A DNA stretch of 64,000 nucleotides, from the NCBI GenBank assembly GCA_016700115.1, contig CP064999.1, positions 1,054,001 through 1,118,000 of the forward strand, written 5' to 3'. The position numbers and the translations under genes were made by a program. The DNA is from Sphingobacteriales bacterium (GTDB lineage: Bacteria; Bacteroidota; Bacteroidia; Chitinophagales; UBA2359). This document shows, in pieces, positions 29,601 through 37,373 of the stretch. Position 1 is the stretch's first letter; each line of letters starts with the position of its first letter. Under the pieces are notes generated by a model. The model saw only the letters and a list, made by a program, of their open reading frames with translations. It searched no databases and was not told where the DNA came from.

Positions 29601-32600
29601 GTGATTACAGCCCCCGGCACGCATGGTTACTACTGCATTCCGCATGGCGCTCCGGGAGGAATAGGGATGTCCGGCAGCATAACCGCCCTTCCACCCTGCA
29701 ACGAGGGAATGGTAGCGGTGCAGGTAGGGTTTATTGCGGTAAACGGCAGTGCATCGGGCTATCATATTTTATTGGACGGAGTTCCCGTTAATGCCACACC
29801 TTATACTTATTCCCCTGGCAGCGACAATACTCAAACGGTGAACATTTCCGGCGATGGGTTGGAACATACCTTGTCGGTTCAGGATGTAACAACTGCCGGA
29901 TGCACCACCTCGGTCAACCTCACAGCACCCGATTGTAATTTCACGCTACCCTGTACATTTACCGCAACGGCAAGCGTCTTGCCCGGCTGCACCACAGGAC
30001 AAGTGCAGGTGATGGTGCATACCGAAGCGACAAATGCCGGAACAACATTTACAGCCACCCTTGATGGAATAGCGCTTCCCGGCAGCCCCTTTACCTACGG
30101 AGCATTTGGGATGAACATGATTGAGTTCAGTGTTGCGGGTGATGGAGGTACACATACTTTTGTGGCACAAGACACCACGTACCCCGATTGCTCGGCGACT
30201 ACTACTTTTAATGTTCCCAATTGCGCCCTACCCTGCAATATCGGCAACCTGACTGCAAGCACCGGAACAGCCGTTACCCATATCGTACAAGTTCAGGATT
30301 TTCAGTTTGTCCCTGCTAATATCAACGTAACCGTTGGCGATATCGTCCAGTTTGTATGGACGGGTGCGGTGCAACATACCACTACTTCGGATGCCACAAC
30401 GGGCGATTTGGTGTGGAACTCCGGGCTACACGGCACCGGGTTTGTGTATGATGTGGTGATTACAGCCCCCGGCACGCATGGTTACTACTGCATTCCGCAT
30501 GGCGCTCCGGGAGGAATAGGGATGTCCGGCAGCATAACCGCACTTCCACCCTGCAACGAGGGAATGGTAGCGGTGCAGGTAGGGTTTATTGCGGTAAACG
30601 GCAGTGCATCGGGCTATCATATTTTATTGGACGGAGTTCCCGTTAATGCCACACCTTATACTTATTCCCCTGGCAGCGACAATACTCAAACGGTGAACAT
30701 TTCCGGCGATGGGTTGGAACATACCTTATCGGTTCAGGATGTAACGGATAACGGATGCTTTCAAAGTATAGACTTGCTTTTACCCGATTGTGGGGTCATT
30801 CCCGAATGTACTCTCTTGGTCATGGCAGAGCAAATTGAAGGCTGCAATACAGAAAACCAAATTGTTGTACAGCTACACATCATGTCTGAAAATGGCGGTG
30901 CGAGTGGTTTTAGTGTAGCTGTTGATGGCATTTTAGTTGCCGGAAGCCCATTTACCTACAATGTAACCGGACAGACAATAGTAGATATAGCAGTCGTAGG
31001 AACAGGGAGCATCCGAACGATTGCGGTTTCAGATGTTGACCAACCGGATTGTAGCACTAGTGTAAGCATATCCACTCCTTTATGCGGCGAGTTTTGCCAG
31101 GTTGAGAACCTCATTGTTTCATCAGGTACAGCTACAACTCATATTGTAGAAGTACGGGATTATGATTTTTACCCACCCAATATAGATGTTATAGCGGGCG
31201 ATACAGTTCGTTTTATATGGACAGGCATCATTGCACACACGACCACTTCAGATGCCCTGTCGGGTAACGATGTTTGGAACTCCGGCTTGTTATCGCAAGG
31301 ATCTGTTTATGAAGTGGTTATCTCCGGTGTGGGCGAGCATCCGTATTATTGCATTCCCCACGGCGGGCCGGGAGGAGTTGGCATGTCGGGAGTTATCAAT
31401 GCTCTGCCATTGTGTAATGGTGAGCAGGCTGCGGTATCGGTGGCTTTTTCGGTTACAAACGGCAGTCCCAACGGATACAATGTGTTTATAGACGGCATCA
31501 TTAGTGCGGACAGTCCATATTCTTATACAAATTCTGCAGGGCAAAACCAAGTCATCGTTTATGCTGCCGGAAATGAAAATCTTCACACCATCACAGTTCA
31601 AGATTTGGATACTCCCGTTTGTGCCGCAACTGCTTTTGTCACTACGCCTTTATGTGGTGCAGGATGTTCGGTGTTGAATTTAAGTGCGGTTAGCGGAAGT
31701 GCGATTACCCATGTTGTAGAAGTACGCGATTTTGATTTTTTCCCCCCTGTGTTGGATATAAGAGTGGGTGAAACGGTGGTATTTGTCTGGACGGGCACTA
31801 TTCCGCACACAAGCACTTCCGATGCACTGAGTGGTCCGGATGTTTGGAACTCGGGTTTACTGACACAAGGGGCAACGTTTAGCGTTACCATCAACACAGA
31901 AGGTCAGCACCGGTATTACTGCATTCCACATGGTGGTCCGGGTGGAATTGGCATGTCCGGAATCATCAATGCTTTACCGGCCTGTGCCGACAATGAGGCG
32001 GCGGTCATGCTTCAATTTGAGATAACCAATGGCAGCGCTAACGGGTATAATGTCTATACCGATGGCGCACTTCTTTCCGGAAGCCCTTTCACTTACAATA
32101 ATCCGGTAGGACAAAATACTAATATCATCAGTATTACAGGCGATGGAGCAGCCCATACCATTAGCGTTCAGGATACAGACAACCCAATATGTGCCGCAAC
32201 TATTTTTTTAACTGCTCCTGATTGTACACCCGATTGTTTGATTCACAACTTGACAGGTATGGTAGCGGGAGTGCCGGTTAATCATATAGTCGAAGTGGCA
32301 GATTTTGAGTTTATTCCATCGCAACTGACTATTACTCAAGGCGACACAATTACTTTTGTTTGGACAGGTTTTGTACCTCATACCAGCACTTCCGATGTTG
32401 CTTCGGGTGTAGATATGTGGAATTCGGGCTTGCTTACACAAGGGGCTACCTATCAGGTGGTGCTCAATCAAGTTGGGGAACATGGTTATTACTGCATTCC
32501 GCATGGTGCGCCGGGAGGAATCGGAATGGCGGGAAACATCACTGTGATGCCGCCCTGCAATGAAACCAATCAGGTTCAGGCATCTATACAGTTCACCGCT

Positions 32601-33575
32601 ATCAATGGAAGTGTTGCAGGATTTAACCTGTCTGTTGACGGTAATCCCGATTTAGGCAATCCCTACCCTTATCATCCTTCGGGAAATAATGAAGTAAACA
32701 TTTGGATAGCGGGAGACGGGATGGCACATACCATTTCAGTAACAGATTCCGGCATTTCGGGGTGTAGTGCCGAAGTATTAGTAACAACTCCCGATTGTAC
32801 ACCCGAAGTGCCTTGTACGGCAGCATTTAATTACACGGTTCAAGGGATGAGCGTTTACTTTAACGACCTATCCACAAGTGCAGACCCTGTGCAGACGTGG
32901 ACATGGGATTTTGGCGATGGTACGGTACTGACTACCAACGGCACACCTGTTTATACCTATAACTCATCCGGCACTTACAATGTCTGTTTGACCATCTTGG
33001 CCGGCGACTGCACGTCAACTACCTGTGCCACTATTGTTCTCTCCAATGCCTGTATAGGCTTTAGTGCTGCTTTTTCTGCCGTAGAGCTGGGTTCTTTTGG
33101 GTATCAGTTTGCAGATAATACCACCGGCAACTCAGCGAATTCATGGCTTTGGGGGTTTGGTGACGGCAACATTTCGTTTGAGCAAAATCCATTTCACCAA
33201 TATGCCGAGTCGGGCAGTTATATCATTTGCTTGTTGGTACAAGATACCATTAACCATTGTCTATCCACCCATTGCAGCGATATCCTTGTTACCGGAATTG
33301 AGCAAAACGCATCAATTCAGCCTATTTCGGCTTACCCCAATCCCGTTTCTAATAAAGAGGTGATTATCAAAGGGATTCTTCCTGTTGACTACGAAAAGCC
33401 CATACAGGCGTTTCTTTACGATATCAACGGAAAAGCAGTAAGCAGATGGAGTACAACAGGAGAAGCCGTTTTATACCTGCCCCTCCCTCAAACGGCCTCA
33501 AACGGATGGTATTTGCTCGAACTGCAATCGGAAACACTCTTATACAGAGTTGAGTTGATGATCTTGCGGCATTAA
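23622..33575 (+). CDS. Giant T9SS protein with eleven cupredoxin domains
   Basis: About 3,317 residues from the ATG at 23622, which opens a signal peptide (ILILFCGFTALISASNQLSAQ); a GTG at 23526 would only add residues before it. The order is: one PKD domain (~23730-23960), a small beta domain, a cupredoxin domain (~24260-24560), linker domains, then seven 855-bp units (25095-30745), three more diverged cupredoxins (~31090-31410, 31660-31980, 32230-32550), two PKD domains (~32810-33290) and a T9SS sorting domain (AYPNPVSNKEV to the end). Each cupredoxin keeps four type-1 copper ligand candidates: His in H(T/S)TSDA, then Cys, His and Met in CIPHGxPGGxGM, with a loop three residues longer than in plastocyanin. 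It should be exported to the surface. Roles in copper binding or electron transfer are inference. The frame is intact. Confidence 0.9.
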   Translation: MYDFTSYFKRCNRILILFCGFTALISASNQLSAQNCTANFMFTMNGLSVEFMDMSVSNDGSPIVSWSWDFDDGATSTQQNPVHNFPEPDKYDVCLLIETANGCQSEFCIKVEICDLTISSTVGTVCNAEGQINVSVTIQDIYDTAKNINVFLDGQLIAGSPFNIDDVAPVILSLTLPGDGLNHTIEAISDDVAGCNQSLSFAVPDCFSDCFISSMNTTITGGTTYVVTVNDNFFSPQTVTVNVGDIVQFNWANSGHTTTSDATSGPLVWNSGQLSAGATYDVLITHPGTHQYYCIPHGGPGGAGMSGMIVANCPAGGVFPVLVSFNTSLVGAGGYNILLDGIPTAGSPYNYTGTGANTAIINVSGDGAEHTIIVQDVADPTCQPERIFAAPDCGAAPPCSVSLSATLQGGCVGLNAPYLITVNAINGSTTGFNLLINNIPTPESPILYNPIGSTTINVLLPGNGLTQTISVQDTGAPGTCSDVLTLTTPNCALPCNIGNLTASTGTAVTHIVQVQDFQFVPANINVTVGDIVQFVWTGAVQHTSTSDATIGDLVWNSGLHGTGFVYDVVITAPGTHGYYCIPHGAPGGIGMSGSITALPPCNEGMVAVQVGFTAVNGSASGYHILLDGVPVNVTPYAYSPGSDNTQTVNITGDGLEHTLSVQDVTTVGCTATVNLTAPDCNFTLPCTFTATASVLPGCTAGQVQVMVHTEATNAGTTFTATLDGIALPGSPFTYGALGMNMIEFSVAGDGGTHTFVAQDTTNPDCSATTTFTVPNCALPCNIGNLTASTGTAVTHIVQVQDFQFVPANINVTVGDIVQFVWTGAVQHTSTSDATTGDLVWNSGLHGTGFVYDVVITAPGTHGYYCIPHGAPGGIGMSGSITALPPCNEGMVAVQVGFTAVNGSASGYHILLDGVPVNVTPYAYSIGSDNTQTVNIAGDGLEHTLSVQDVTTAGCTATVNLTAPDCNFTLPCTFTATASVLPGCTTGQVQVMVHTEATNAGTTFTATLDGIALPGSPFTYGAFGMNMIEFSVAGDGGTHTFVAQDTTNPDCSATATFTVPNCVLPCNIGNLTANTGTAITHIVQVQDFQFVPANINVTVGDIVQFVWTGAVQHTSTSDATTGDLVWNSGLHGTGFVYDVVITAPGTHGYYCIPHGASGGIGMSGSITALPPCNEGMVAVQVGFTAVNGSASGYHILLDGVPVNTTPYAYSIGSDNTQTVNITGDGLEHTLSVQDVTTAGCTATVNLTAPDCNFTLPCTFTATASVLPGCTTGQVQVMVHTEATNAGTTFSATLDGVALPGSPFTYGAFGMNMIEFSVAGDGGTHTFMAQDTTNPDCSATTTFTVPNCALPCNIGNLTASTGTAVTHIVQVQDFQFVPANINVTVGDIVQFVWTGAVQHTSTSDATIGDLVWNSGLHGTGFVYDVVITAPGTHGYYCIPHGAPGGIGMSGSITALPPCNEGMVAVQVGFTAVNGSASGYHILLDGVPVNVTPYAYSIGSDNTQTVNITGDGLEHTLSVQDVTTAGCTATVNLTAPDCNFTLPCTFTATASVLPGCTAGQVQVMVHTEATNAGTTFTATLDGIALPGSPFTYGALGMNMIEFSVAGDGGTHTFVAQDTTNPDCSATTTFTVPNCALPCNIGNLTANTGTAVTHIIQVQDFQFVPANINVTVGDIVQFVWTGAVQHTSTSDATTGDLVWNSGLHGTGFVYDVVITAPGTHGYYCIPHGAPGGIGMSGSITALPPCNEGMVAVQVGFTAVNGSTSGYHILLDGVPVNVTPYAYSPGSDNTQTVNIAGDGLEHTLSVQDVTTAGCTTSVNLTAPDCNFTLPCTFTATASVLPGCTTGQVQVMVHTEATNAGTTFTATLDGIALPGSPFTYGAFGMNMIEFSVAGDGGTHTFVAQDTTNPDCSATTTFNVPNCALPCNIGNLTASTGTAITHIVQVQDFQFVPANINVTVGDIVQFVWTGAVQHTTTSDATTGDLVWNSGLHGTGFVYDVVITAPGTHGYYCIPHGAPGGIGMSGSITALPPCNEGMVAVQVGFIAVNGSASGYHILLDGVPVNATPYTYSPGSDNTQTVNISGDGLEHTLSVQDVTTAGCTTSVNLTAPDCNFTLPCTFTATASVLPGCTTGQVQVMVHTEATNAGTTFTATLDGIALPGSPFTYGAFGMNMIEFSVAGDGGTHTFVAQDTTYPDCSATTTFNVPNCALPCNIGNLTASTGTAVTHIVQVQDFQFVPANINVTVGDIVQFVWTGAVQHTTTSDATTGDLVWNSGLHGTGFVYDVVITAPGTHGYYCIPHGAPGGIGMSGSITALPPCNEGMVAVQVGFIAVNGSASGYHILLDGVPVNATPYTYSPGSDNTQTVNISGDGLEHTLSVQDVTDNGCFQSIDLLLPDCGVIPECTLLVMAEQIEGCNTENQIVVQLHIMSENGGASGFSVAVDGILVAGSPFTYNVTGQTIVDIAVVGTGSIRTIAVSDVDQPDCSTSVSISTPLCGEFCQVENLIVSSGTATTHIVEVRDYDFYPPNIDVIAGDTVRFIWTGIIAHTTTSDALSGNDVWNSGLLSQGSVYEVVISGVGEHPYYCIPHGGPGGVGMSGVINALPLCNGEQAAVSVAFSVTNGSPNGYNVFIDGIISADSPYSYTNSAGQNQVIVYAAGNENLHTITVQDLDTPVCAATAFVTTPLCGAGCSVLNLSAVSGSAITHVVEVRDFDFFPPVLDIRVGETVVFVWTGTIPHTSTSDALSGPDVWNSGLLTQGATFSVTINTEGQHRYYCIPHGGPGGIGMSGIINALPACADNEAAVMLQFEITNGSANGYNVYTDGALLSGSPFTYNNPVGQNTNIISITGDGAAHTISVQDTDNPICAATIFLTAPDCTPDCLIHNLTGMVAGVPVNHIVEVADFEFIPSQLTITQGDTITFVWTGFVPHTSTSDVASGVDMWNSGLLTQGATYQVVLNQVGEHGYYCIPHGAPGGIGMAGNITVMPPCNETNQVQASIQFTAINGSVAGFNLSVDGNPDLGNPYPYHPSGNNEVNIWIAGDGMAHTISVTDSGISGCSAEVLVTTPDCTPEVPCTAAFNYTVQGMSVYFNDLSTSADPVQTWTWDFGDGTVLTTNGTPVYTYNSSGTYNVCLTILAGDCTSTTCATIVLSNACIGFSAAFSAVELGSFGYQFADNTTGNSANSWLWGFGDGNISFEQNPFHQYAESGSYIICLLVQDTINHCLSTHCSDILVTGIEQNASIQPISAYPNPVSNKEVIIKGILPVDYEKPIQAFLYDINGKAVSRWSTTGEAVLYLPLPQTASNGWYLLELQSETLLYRVELMILRH
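25095..30745 (+). repeat. 855-bp coding tandem repeat (6.6 units)
   Basis: Units start at 25095, 25950, 26805, 27660, 28515, 29370 and 30225, exactly 855 bp (285 residues) apart; the seventh breaks off at ~30745. Each unit encodes one cupredoxin plus two small beta domains (EGMVAVQVGFTAVNGS... and CTFTATASVLPGC...). DNA identity is very high. Diagnostic variants recur every third unit: DATIGD, GCTAGQ and GALGMN in units 1 and 4; NIAGD in 2 and 5; TAITHIV in 3 and 6. This points to a later duplication of a three-unit, 2,565-bp block. Units 6 and 7 share HTTTSDA and VNATPYTYS. Confidence 0.95.
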
Positions 33576-33578
33576 CCC
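33538..33578 (+). repeat. Direct repeat 1 flanking a 4.9-kb island
   Basis: 41 bp starting TCTTATACAGAG and ending ATTAACCC. It is the natural 3' end of the giant cupredoxin gene, including its stop codon. A second copy with one mismatch lies at 38456-38496, next to the IS982 end and just before folA. Confidence 0.85.
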
Positions 33579-33635
33579 CAAAAGATTGAGAGGAGGCGGA
33601 TAATGAACTTAGCAGGTAACCAAAATAGATGAATT

Positions 33636-33655
33636 GGCAGGGCTTCAAACCCTGC
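33636..33655 (+). terminator. Weak hairpin after the giant gene
   Basis: GGCAGGG and CCCTGCTG pair around CTTCAAA. There is no T run, so it may be only a weak terminator or a dispersed palindrome. Confidence 0.35.
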
Positions 33656-33675
33656 TGATTGTCTGCTTGTCCTCT

Positions 33676-33742
33676 TAAAATTATTGGCTTCCACAACTCG
33701 CTTCCAAATGATAAGGTAAATGCATAAAAGCGCTTTTCCAAC
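33676..33742 (-). pseudogene. Remnant of the folA 3' end
   Basis: About 65 bp on the minus strand resemble the last codons of the folA gene at 38542: the remnant reads EKRFYAFTLSFGSEL, against EKHLYAYTFTLWERI in the intact gene. Similarity stops at ~33742. Together with the duplicated 3' end of the giant gene, it shows that the junction giant gene / folA once existed here and was duplicated or split. The remnant is clearly more diverged than the 41-bp direct repeat. Confidence 0.6.
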
Positions 33743-33881
33743 AATTGTAATTGCCTTTCGCTTTATATGTTGATATACCATACAAGCTTTGCAAATGCGG
33801 GCTCCAATCTTTTAGTTAGGTGGTTAAAAATTCTCTATCCTACTTGCTTTTAATAGCGGCGGGATTAAGTCAAAATTGATG

Positions 33882-34200
33882 GTTAACAAAGCCCCCTTGT
33901 CGGTTGACAAATCTTCTTTGCAGGGTAACCAACAACCCTTGCAGGTTGATTTCCTCAAAAAACAGGGGTGCAAAAATCTGAAATCGGGTGACAAAAACTT
34001 TTTGCAGGGGTGTTTTTGAAAAAAAACGGGGTATCAAAAACCCTTGCAGGGTGAAAAAGCATCATTTCAGGGGGGGAAAGCCTGTTTGATAGGTGTTAAA
34101 TTTTAAAAAACAGGGGAGAAAAAAACTTTTGCAGGCAGGATTTGCTTCTTTGCTGGGGTGCAAAGCATTCTTGCAGGAGAGCAATTGAGCCTTAAAAAGC
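33882..34200. repeat. Degenerate G-rich/A-rich short repeats
   Basis: A non-coding stretch in which a G-rich word (TTGCAGGGTG, TTTGCAGGGGTG, TTTCAGGGGGG, TGCTGGGGTG) alternates with A-rich spacers, about every 20-30 nt and a dozen times or more. The units are too diverged for a simple satellite. The rest of the gap (33743-33881 and 34201-34428) shows nothing I can name. Confidence 0.55.
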
Positions 34201-34428
34201 GAAAAAATGGAAAGTGTTGGGTAAAGTTGTCAATCAACTTTTATAAATGCTTTTGACTGGAAAGGCGGGGCGTTGATGTCAGATGTCGGGGTTGTTTCGT
34301 TGGTTAACAAGGCGCTTTGCAGCTCAGTTATTCCAACTATGATTTAATTTTGCACCATGCACGATTAGTTAAAGTCTTTAAATTGGGTGGGTTATTTTTG
34401 ACAACCTAATGGTATAACCTAATTACCT

Positions 34429-36147
34429 CAGACTGTCTAAAAACTATCCGGCAAAACATACCAATAAAACGATATGTGGCATATAAAATGAACTAAAAAA
34501 TTCTTTTAATAGTATTAGTTTTCGTAAATTTGAGTATGAATTATATACAAGGTAAAAACAGAGATCAGAGCATTCTCTTTCCTGAAACACTCGAACAAAT
34601 CATTGATCGGGACAACGAAGTTCGGCTTATAGATTTGTTTGTGGAAAGCATTGACATTTCGGATTTTGATTTCAAGATCAAAACAGGTACTACCGAAGGC
34701 AGACCTCCTTATGATCCGAAAGATTTGTTGAAACTTTATATTTACGGCTACTTAAATTCTATTCGCTCATCAAGAGCATTAGAAAAGGAGTGTCGCAGAA
34801 ACATTGAAGTGATGTGGCTCATGAAAGAATTGACCCCCGACCATAATACTATTTCCAACTTTCGGCGGGATAATGAAAAAGCCATACGCAAAGTATTTAA
34901 ATTTACGGTATCCGTTGCTAAACAATTTGACCTCATCGGGGGGAAACTCATTGCCGGAGATGGCACCAAACTTCGCGCTCAAAACTCAAGGAAGAATAAT
35001 TTTAGCGATAAAAAAATAGAGAAACGCCTCGAATACATAGACCGGAAATTAGATGAATACAATACGGCGCTTTCTACTGCCGATGAAGATAACAAACAAA
35101 TTATACAGAAAGCTATCGACAAACAAAACCGGCAAAAGATAGTTATCATAAGCTTCTGAAACAATTAGAAGAAACAGGAGAAAGCTAAATATCTACCTCC
35201 GACCCCGATAGCCGCCTACTCGTTACCCGAACCGGTGTTACCGAAGTTGGCTACAACGTTCAAACAGTTGCAGATGCCGGGCACAACCTGATTCTGGACT
35301 ATCAAGTAACCAACCAAACCGACAGTAAAGCGATGGGCGGTATGTTGAAACGAACAAGCGGCATCATAGATATAAAAGGCGTTATCGGTCTTTTCGACAA
35401 AGGCTACCATACAGGCTCGGAAATCAAAACGGCGATTGACCTTGGCGTTAACATCATGGTTGCCATTCCCGAACATGCCTCTCATACTCCCGACCCGAAT
35501 TACGATATAACACATTTTACTTACAACAAAGAAAACGATACTTATACCTGCCCGCAAAATGAAACGCTGACTACGAATGGAACTTGGTATAGCAAGCAAC
35601 GGAACAACGGAGCTGCTACTAAAATGAAACACTATCTATCAGAAGCCTGCCTTACCTGCCCGATGCAGGGTAATTGCACCAAGAACCCAAAAGGCAGGCT
35701 CGTTGAACGGAGCGAATATGCTGAATACATCGAACAAAACAAGGCCAATATCGAAGCCGATAAAGAGACCTGCAAAAAACGGCAATGCATCATAGAGCAT
35801 CCTTTCGGCACCATCAAACGGCAGTGGGGATTTAACTACATCATGACCAAACGTACTAAAGAAAGAGCAAGCGCCGATGTCGGGCTGATGTTCATTGCCT
35901 ACAATTTACGAAGATTGATGAACATTAAAGATAAAAAAGCATTCAAAGAGTTCCTCATGGAGCTTTGTTTTGCTTTTCCTCCAAAAATGGTCTTATCAAA
36001 CCTCAAAACTTCCAATTTAAGCCTATCTATTTTTGGATTTGCTAAAAATGAACTATTTAACAACGCCGCTTAAATTGCTTCTATTTGCCTCTATTTACTC
36101 CCAATTGCCTGATATTTGAGAACTGTAGGTAATTTTTAGACAGTCTG
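34429..36147 (+). mobile_element. IS1182-family insertion sequence (decayed)
   Basis: Terminal inverted repeats CAGACTGTCTAAAAA (34429-34443) and its complement (36133-36147). The 4-bp target duplication ACCT lies at 34425-34428 and 36148-36151. The length is 1,719 bp, with one broken transposase gene on the + strand. It belongs to the same family as the elements at 7234 and 52558, but the sequences are clearly different. Confidence 0.92.
34536..36073 (+). pseudogene. IS1182-family transposase with frameshift and stop
   Basis: It starts at the ATG of MNYIQGKNRDQSILFPETLE. It has the DUF772-type domain (GRPPYDPKDLLKLYIYGYLN, LTPDHNTISNFRRDNEKAI) and a core with LIAGDGTKLRAQNSRKNNF. The frame is lost near 35133, and an in-frame TAA follows at 35186-35188 (GES-stop-ISTSDPDSR, probably CAA to TAA). 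The C-terminal part reads GLFDKGYHTGSEIKTA, a Cys cluster CLTCPMQGNCTKNPKG, and IIEHPFGTIKRQWGFNYI, and ends at 36073. A TAAATTTG box (34525-34532) precedes the start. The gene is inactive as read. Confidence 0.9.
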
Positions 36148-36548
36148 ACCTCATCAACCAAGTAGAAAAACTGCTTCCCCACCAGTGGAAAAATAACCAA
36201 CCGGTTGACCCGCCAACAGACTGAACCCCACAGCCCTCTCCAGTGGCTGACCAATCCTACCTGTACTTTGCCGAATGGATACCGATAAATGGCATAAACA
36301 GGGGGAGCTGCTCCGGTTTAATGTGTAAATTGAGATAATCCCACTTGTTTTCAGCAAAAAAGCATAAAGATAAAGCGGAACAAACGGAAAAACGTGAGTA
36401 AAAGTGGAGTTCATAGAAACTTCTAATAAAAAATCATCGTAAAAAAAATTGCCTTAACAAAAAAGATGTTACTTTGCAAAGGCAAAGTAAGCATCTTTTA
36501 AATGAGATTGTTTGCTCTTTCATTCAAATATTGATTAACGTAAAATAG
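36148..36548. other. Intergenic region with an orphan terminator
   Basis: I see no credible gene between the IS and the membrane protein. A minus-strand frame at 36154-36414 has unusual composition and no start context. The only clear structure is the hairpin at 36461-36499, which probably marks the end of a gene that has been lost. Confidence 0.5.
36461..36499. terminator. Strong hairpin, orphan terminator
   Basis: AAAAGATGTTACTTTGC and GCAAAGTAAGCATCTTTT pair over ~16 bp with a one-base irregularity and an AAAG loop. A-rich on one side and T-rich on the other, it could act in both directions. No gene now ends next to it on the left. Confidence 0.65.
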
Positions 36549-36959
36549 ATGCACATGGCAGTTAACTTCATTAAGCCTCCACTAGTCGGGCTGGAAGAGT
36601 ATTCTAAGATGAAATTGTACTTTAAGGAAAATACACACGCATCAATATCTTATGTTGATGAATCGTTCATAGACTATTTCACAGGCTATTTTAATTGGTT
36701 GCTAATCTCATTTATAGGAGGTATTGTGTTGATTTCAATTAGCATTCTATTTGAACAAAGTATTATATTTTTGATATTTATGTTGCCAGGACTTCTGTTA
36801 TTGATTGCTGCAGCCCGGCTTTTTATTCAGTTTATTACAGACATACCTTCTTATTTTGAGTACAAGGAGAAAAAAAAGAAATACTATGATGGATTAAAGA
36901 AAGCTATTGTAGAGTCTTCTAGTTACGAAGAATTTAAGGTGAAGTATTTTTTCTTGTAA
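36549..36959 (+). CDS. Two-span membrane protein of unknown function
   Basis: 136 residues. There are two long hydrophobic segments (LLISFIGGIVLISISILFE and IIFLIFMLPGLLLLIAAARLF) and a charged C-terminal tail (YKEKKKKYYDGLKKAIVE). The layout, a cytosolic N-terminus, two spans and a Lys-rich cytosolic tail, fits a small inner-membrane protein. I do not recognise the family. It has more A/T than the folA-thyA region and sits alone between two insertion sequences, so it may be cargo brought in with the island. No promoter of the consensus type is visible. Confidence 0.65.
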   Translation: MHMAVNFIKPPLVGLEEYSKMKLYFKENTHASISYVDESFIDYFTGYFNWLLISFIGGIVLISISILFEQSIIFLIFMLPGLLLLIAAARLFIQFITDIPSYFEYKEKKKKYYDGLKKAIVESSSYEEFKVKYFFL

Positions 36960-37373
36960 TTCATGCCCATCTATTAGATTTGACGAAGTACTACGTTGCC
37001 CTTTGGAAATCAGCAGAAAATATAAGTAATGACATTATATCTATGTATTTAGAACAAACTTATACACCCATTTAACGTAATGGTAGGAGTTAAAATTGGC
37101 ATGGAGAGTTTACGCTGTAAGTGTTTTGGGTATTTAGGCTGTTAGTTTAACGTAAGGTTAGAATTAAAATGAAAGCCCGATGTGGGTAAAGCCTATGTGT
37201 GGTTTAGATGCACTTGATAAAACCGGCAGCAAATTACGGTGCGCTGCACCTGATAAAAACGCGTTACACCTCTGTTCTACCAAGATTTAGGGGCGCTGCC
37301 CCTTGTGCTTTACACCCATCAATTGGCGCACTTGTTTTACAAAGGTGTAGCACACCAAAATATGGGTAAACCA
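36960..37373. other. Intergenic region with IS982-end-like sequences
   Basis: There is no gene. AACGTAATGGTAGGAGTTAA (from 37074) and AACGTAAGGTTAGAATTAAA (from 37149) resemble the inner end of the IS982 element to the right (AACGTGAGGTTGGAATTAAA on its reverse complement). They may be remains of older copies. GGGGCGCTGCCCC (37291-37303) is a small GC palindrome. Confidence 0.45.

Noticed and set aside
25257..30620. Recurrent antisense frames (up to 224 codons) inside the cupredoxin gene
   Set aside because: The same antisense frame recurs once per 855-bp unit, as expected from copying the coding strand. It shows no domain features and the sense frame is far stronger.
36154..36414. 86-codon minus-strand frame after the second IS1182-type element
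   Set aside because: No family features, low-complexity ends, and no start signal.
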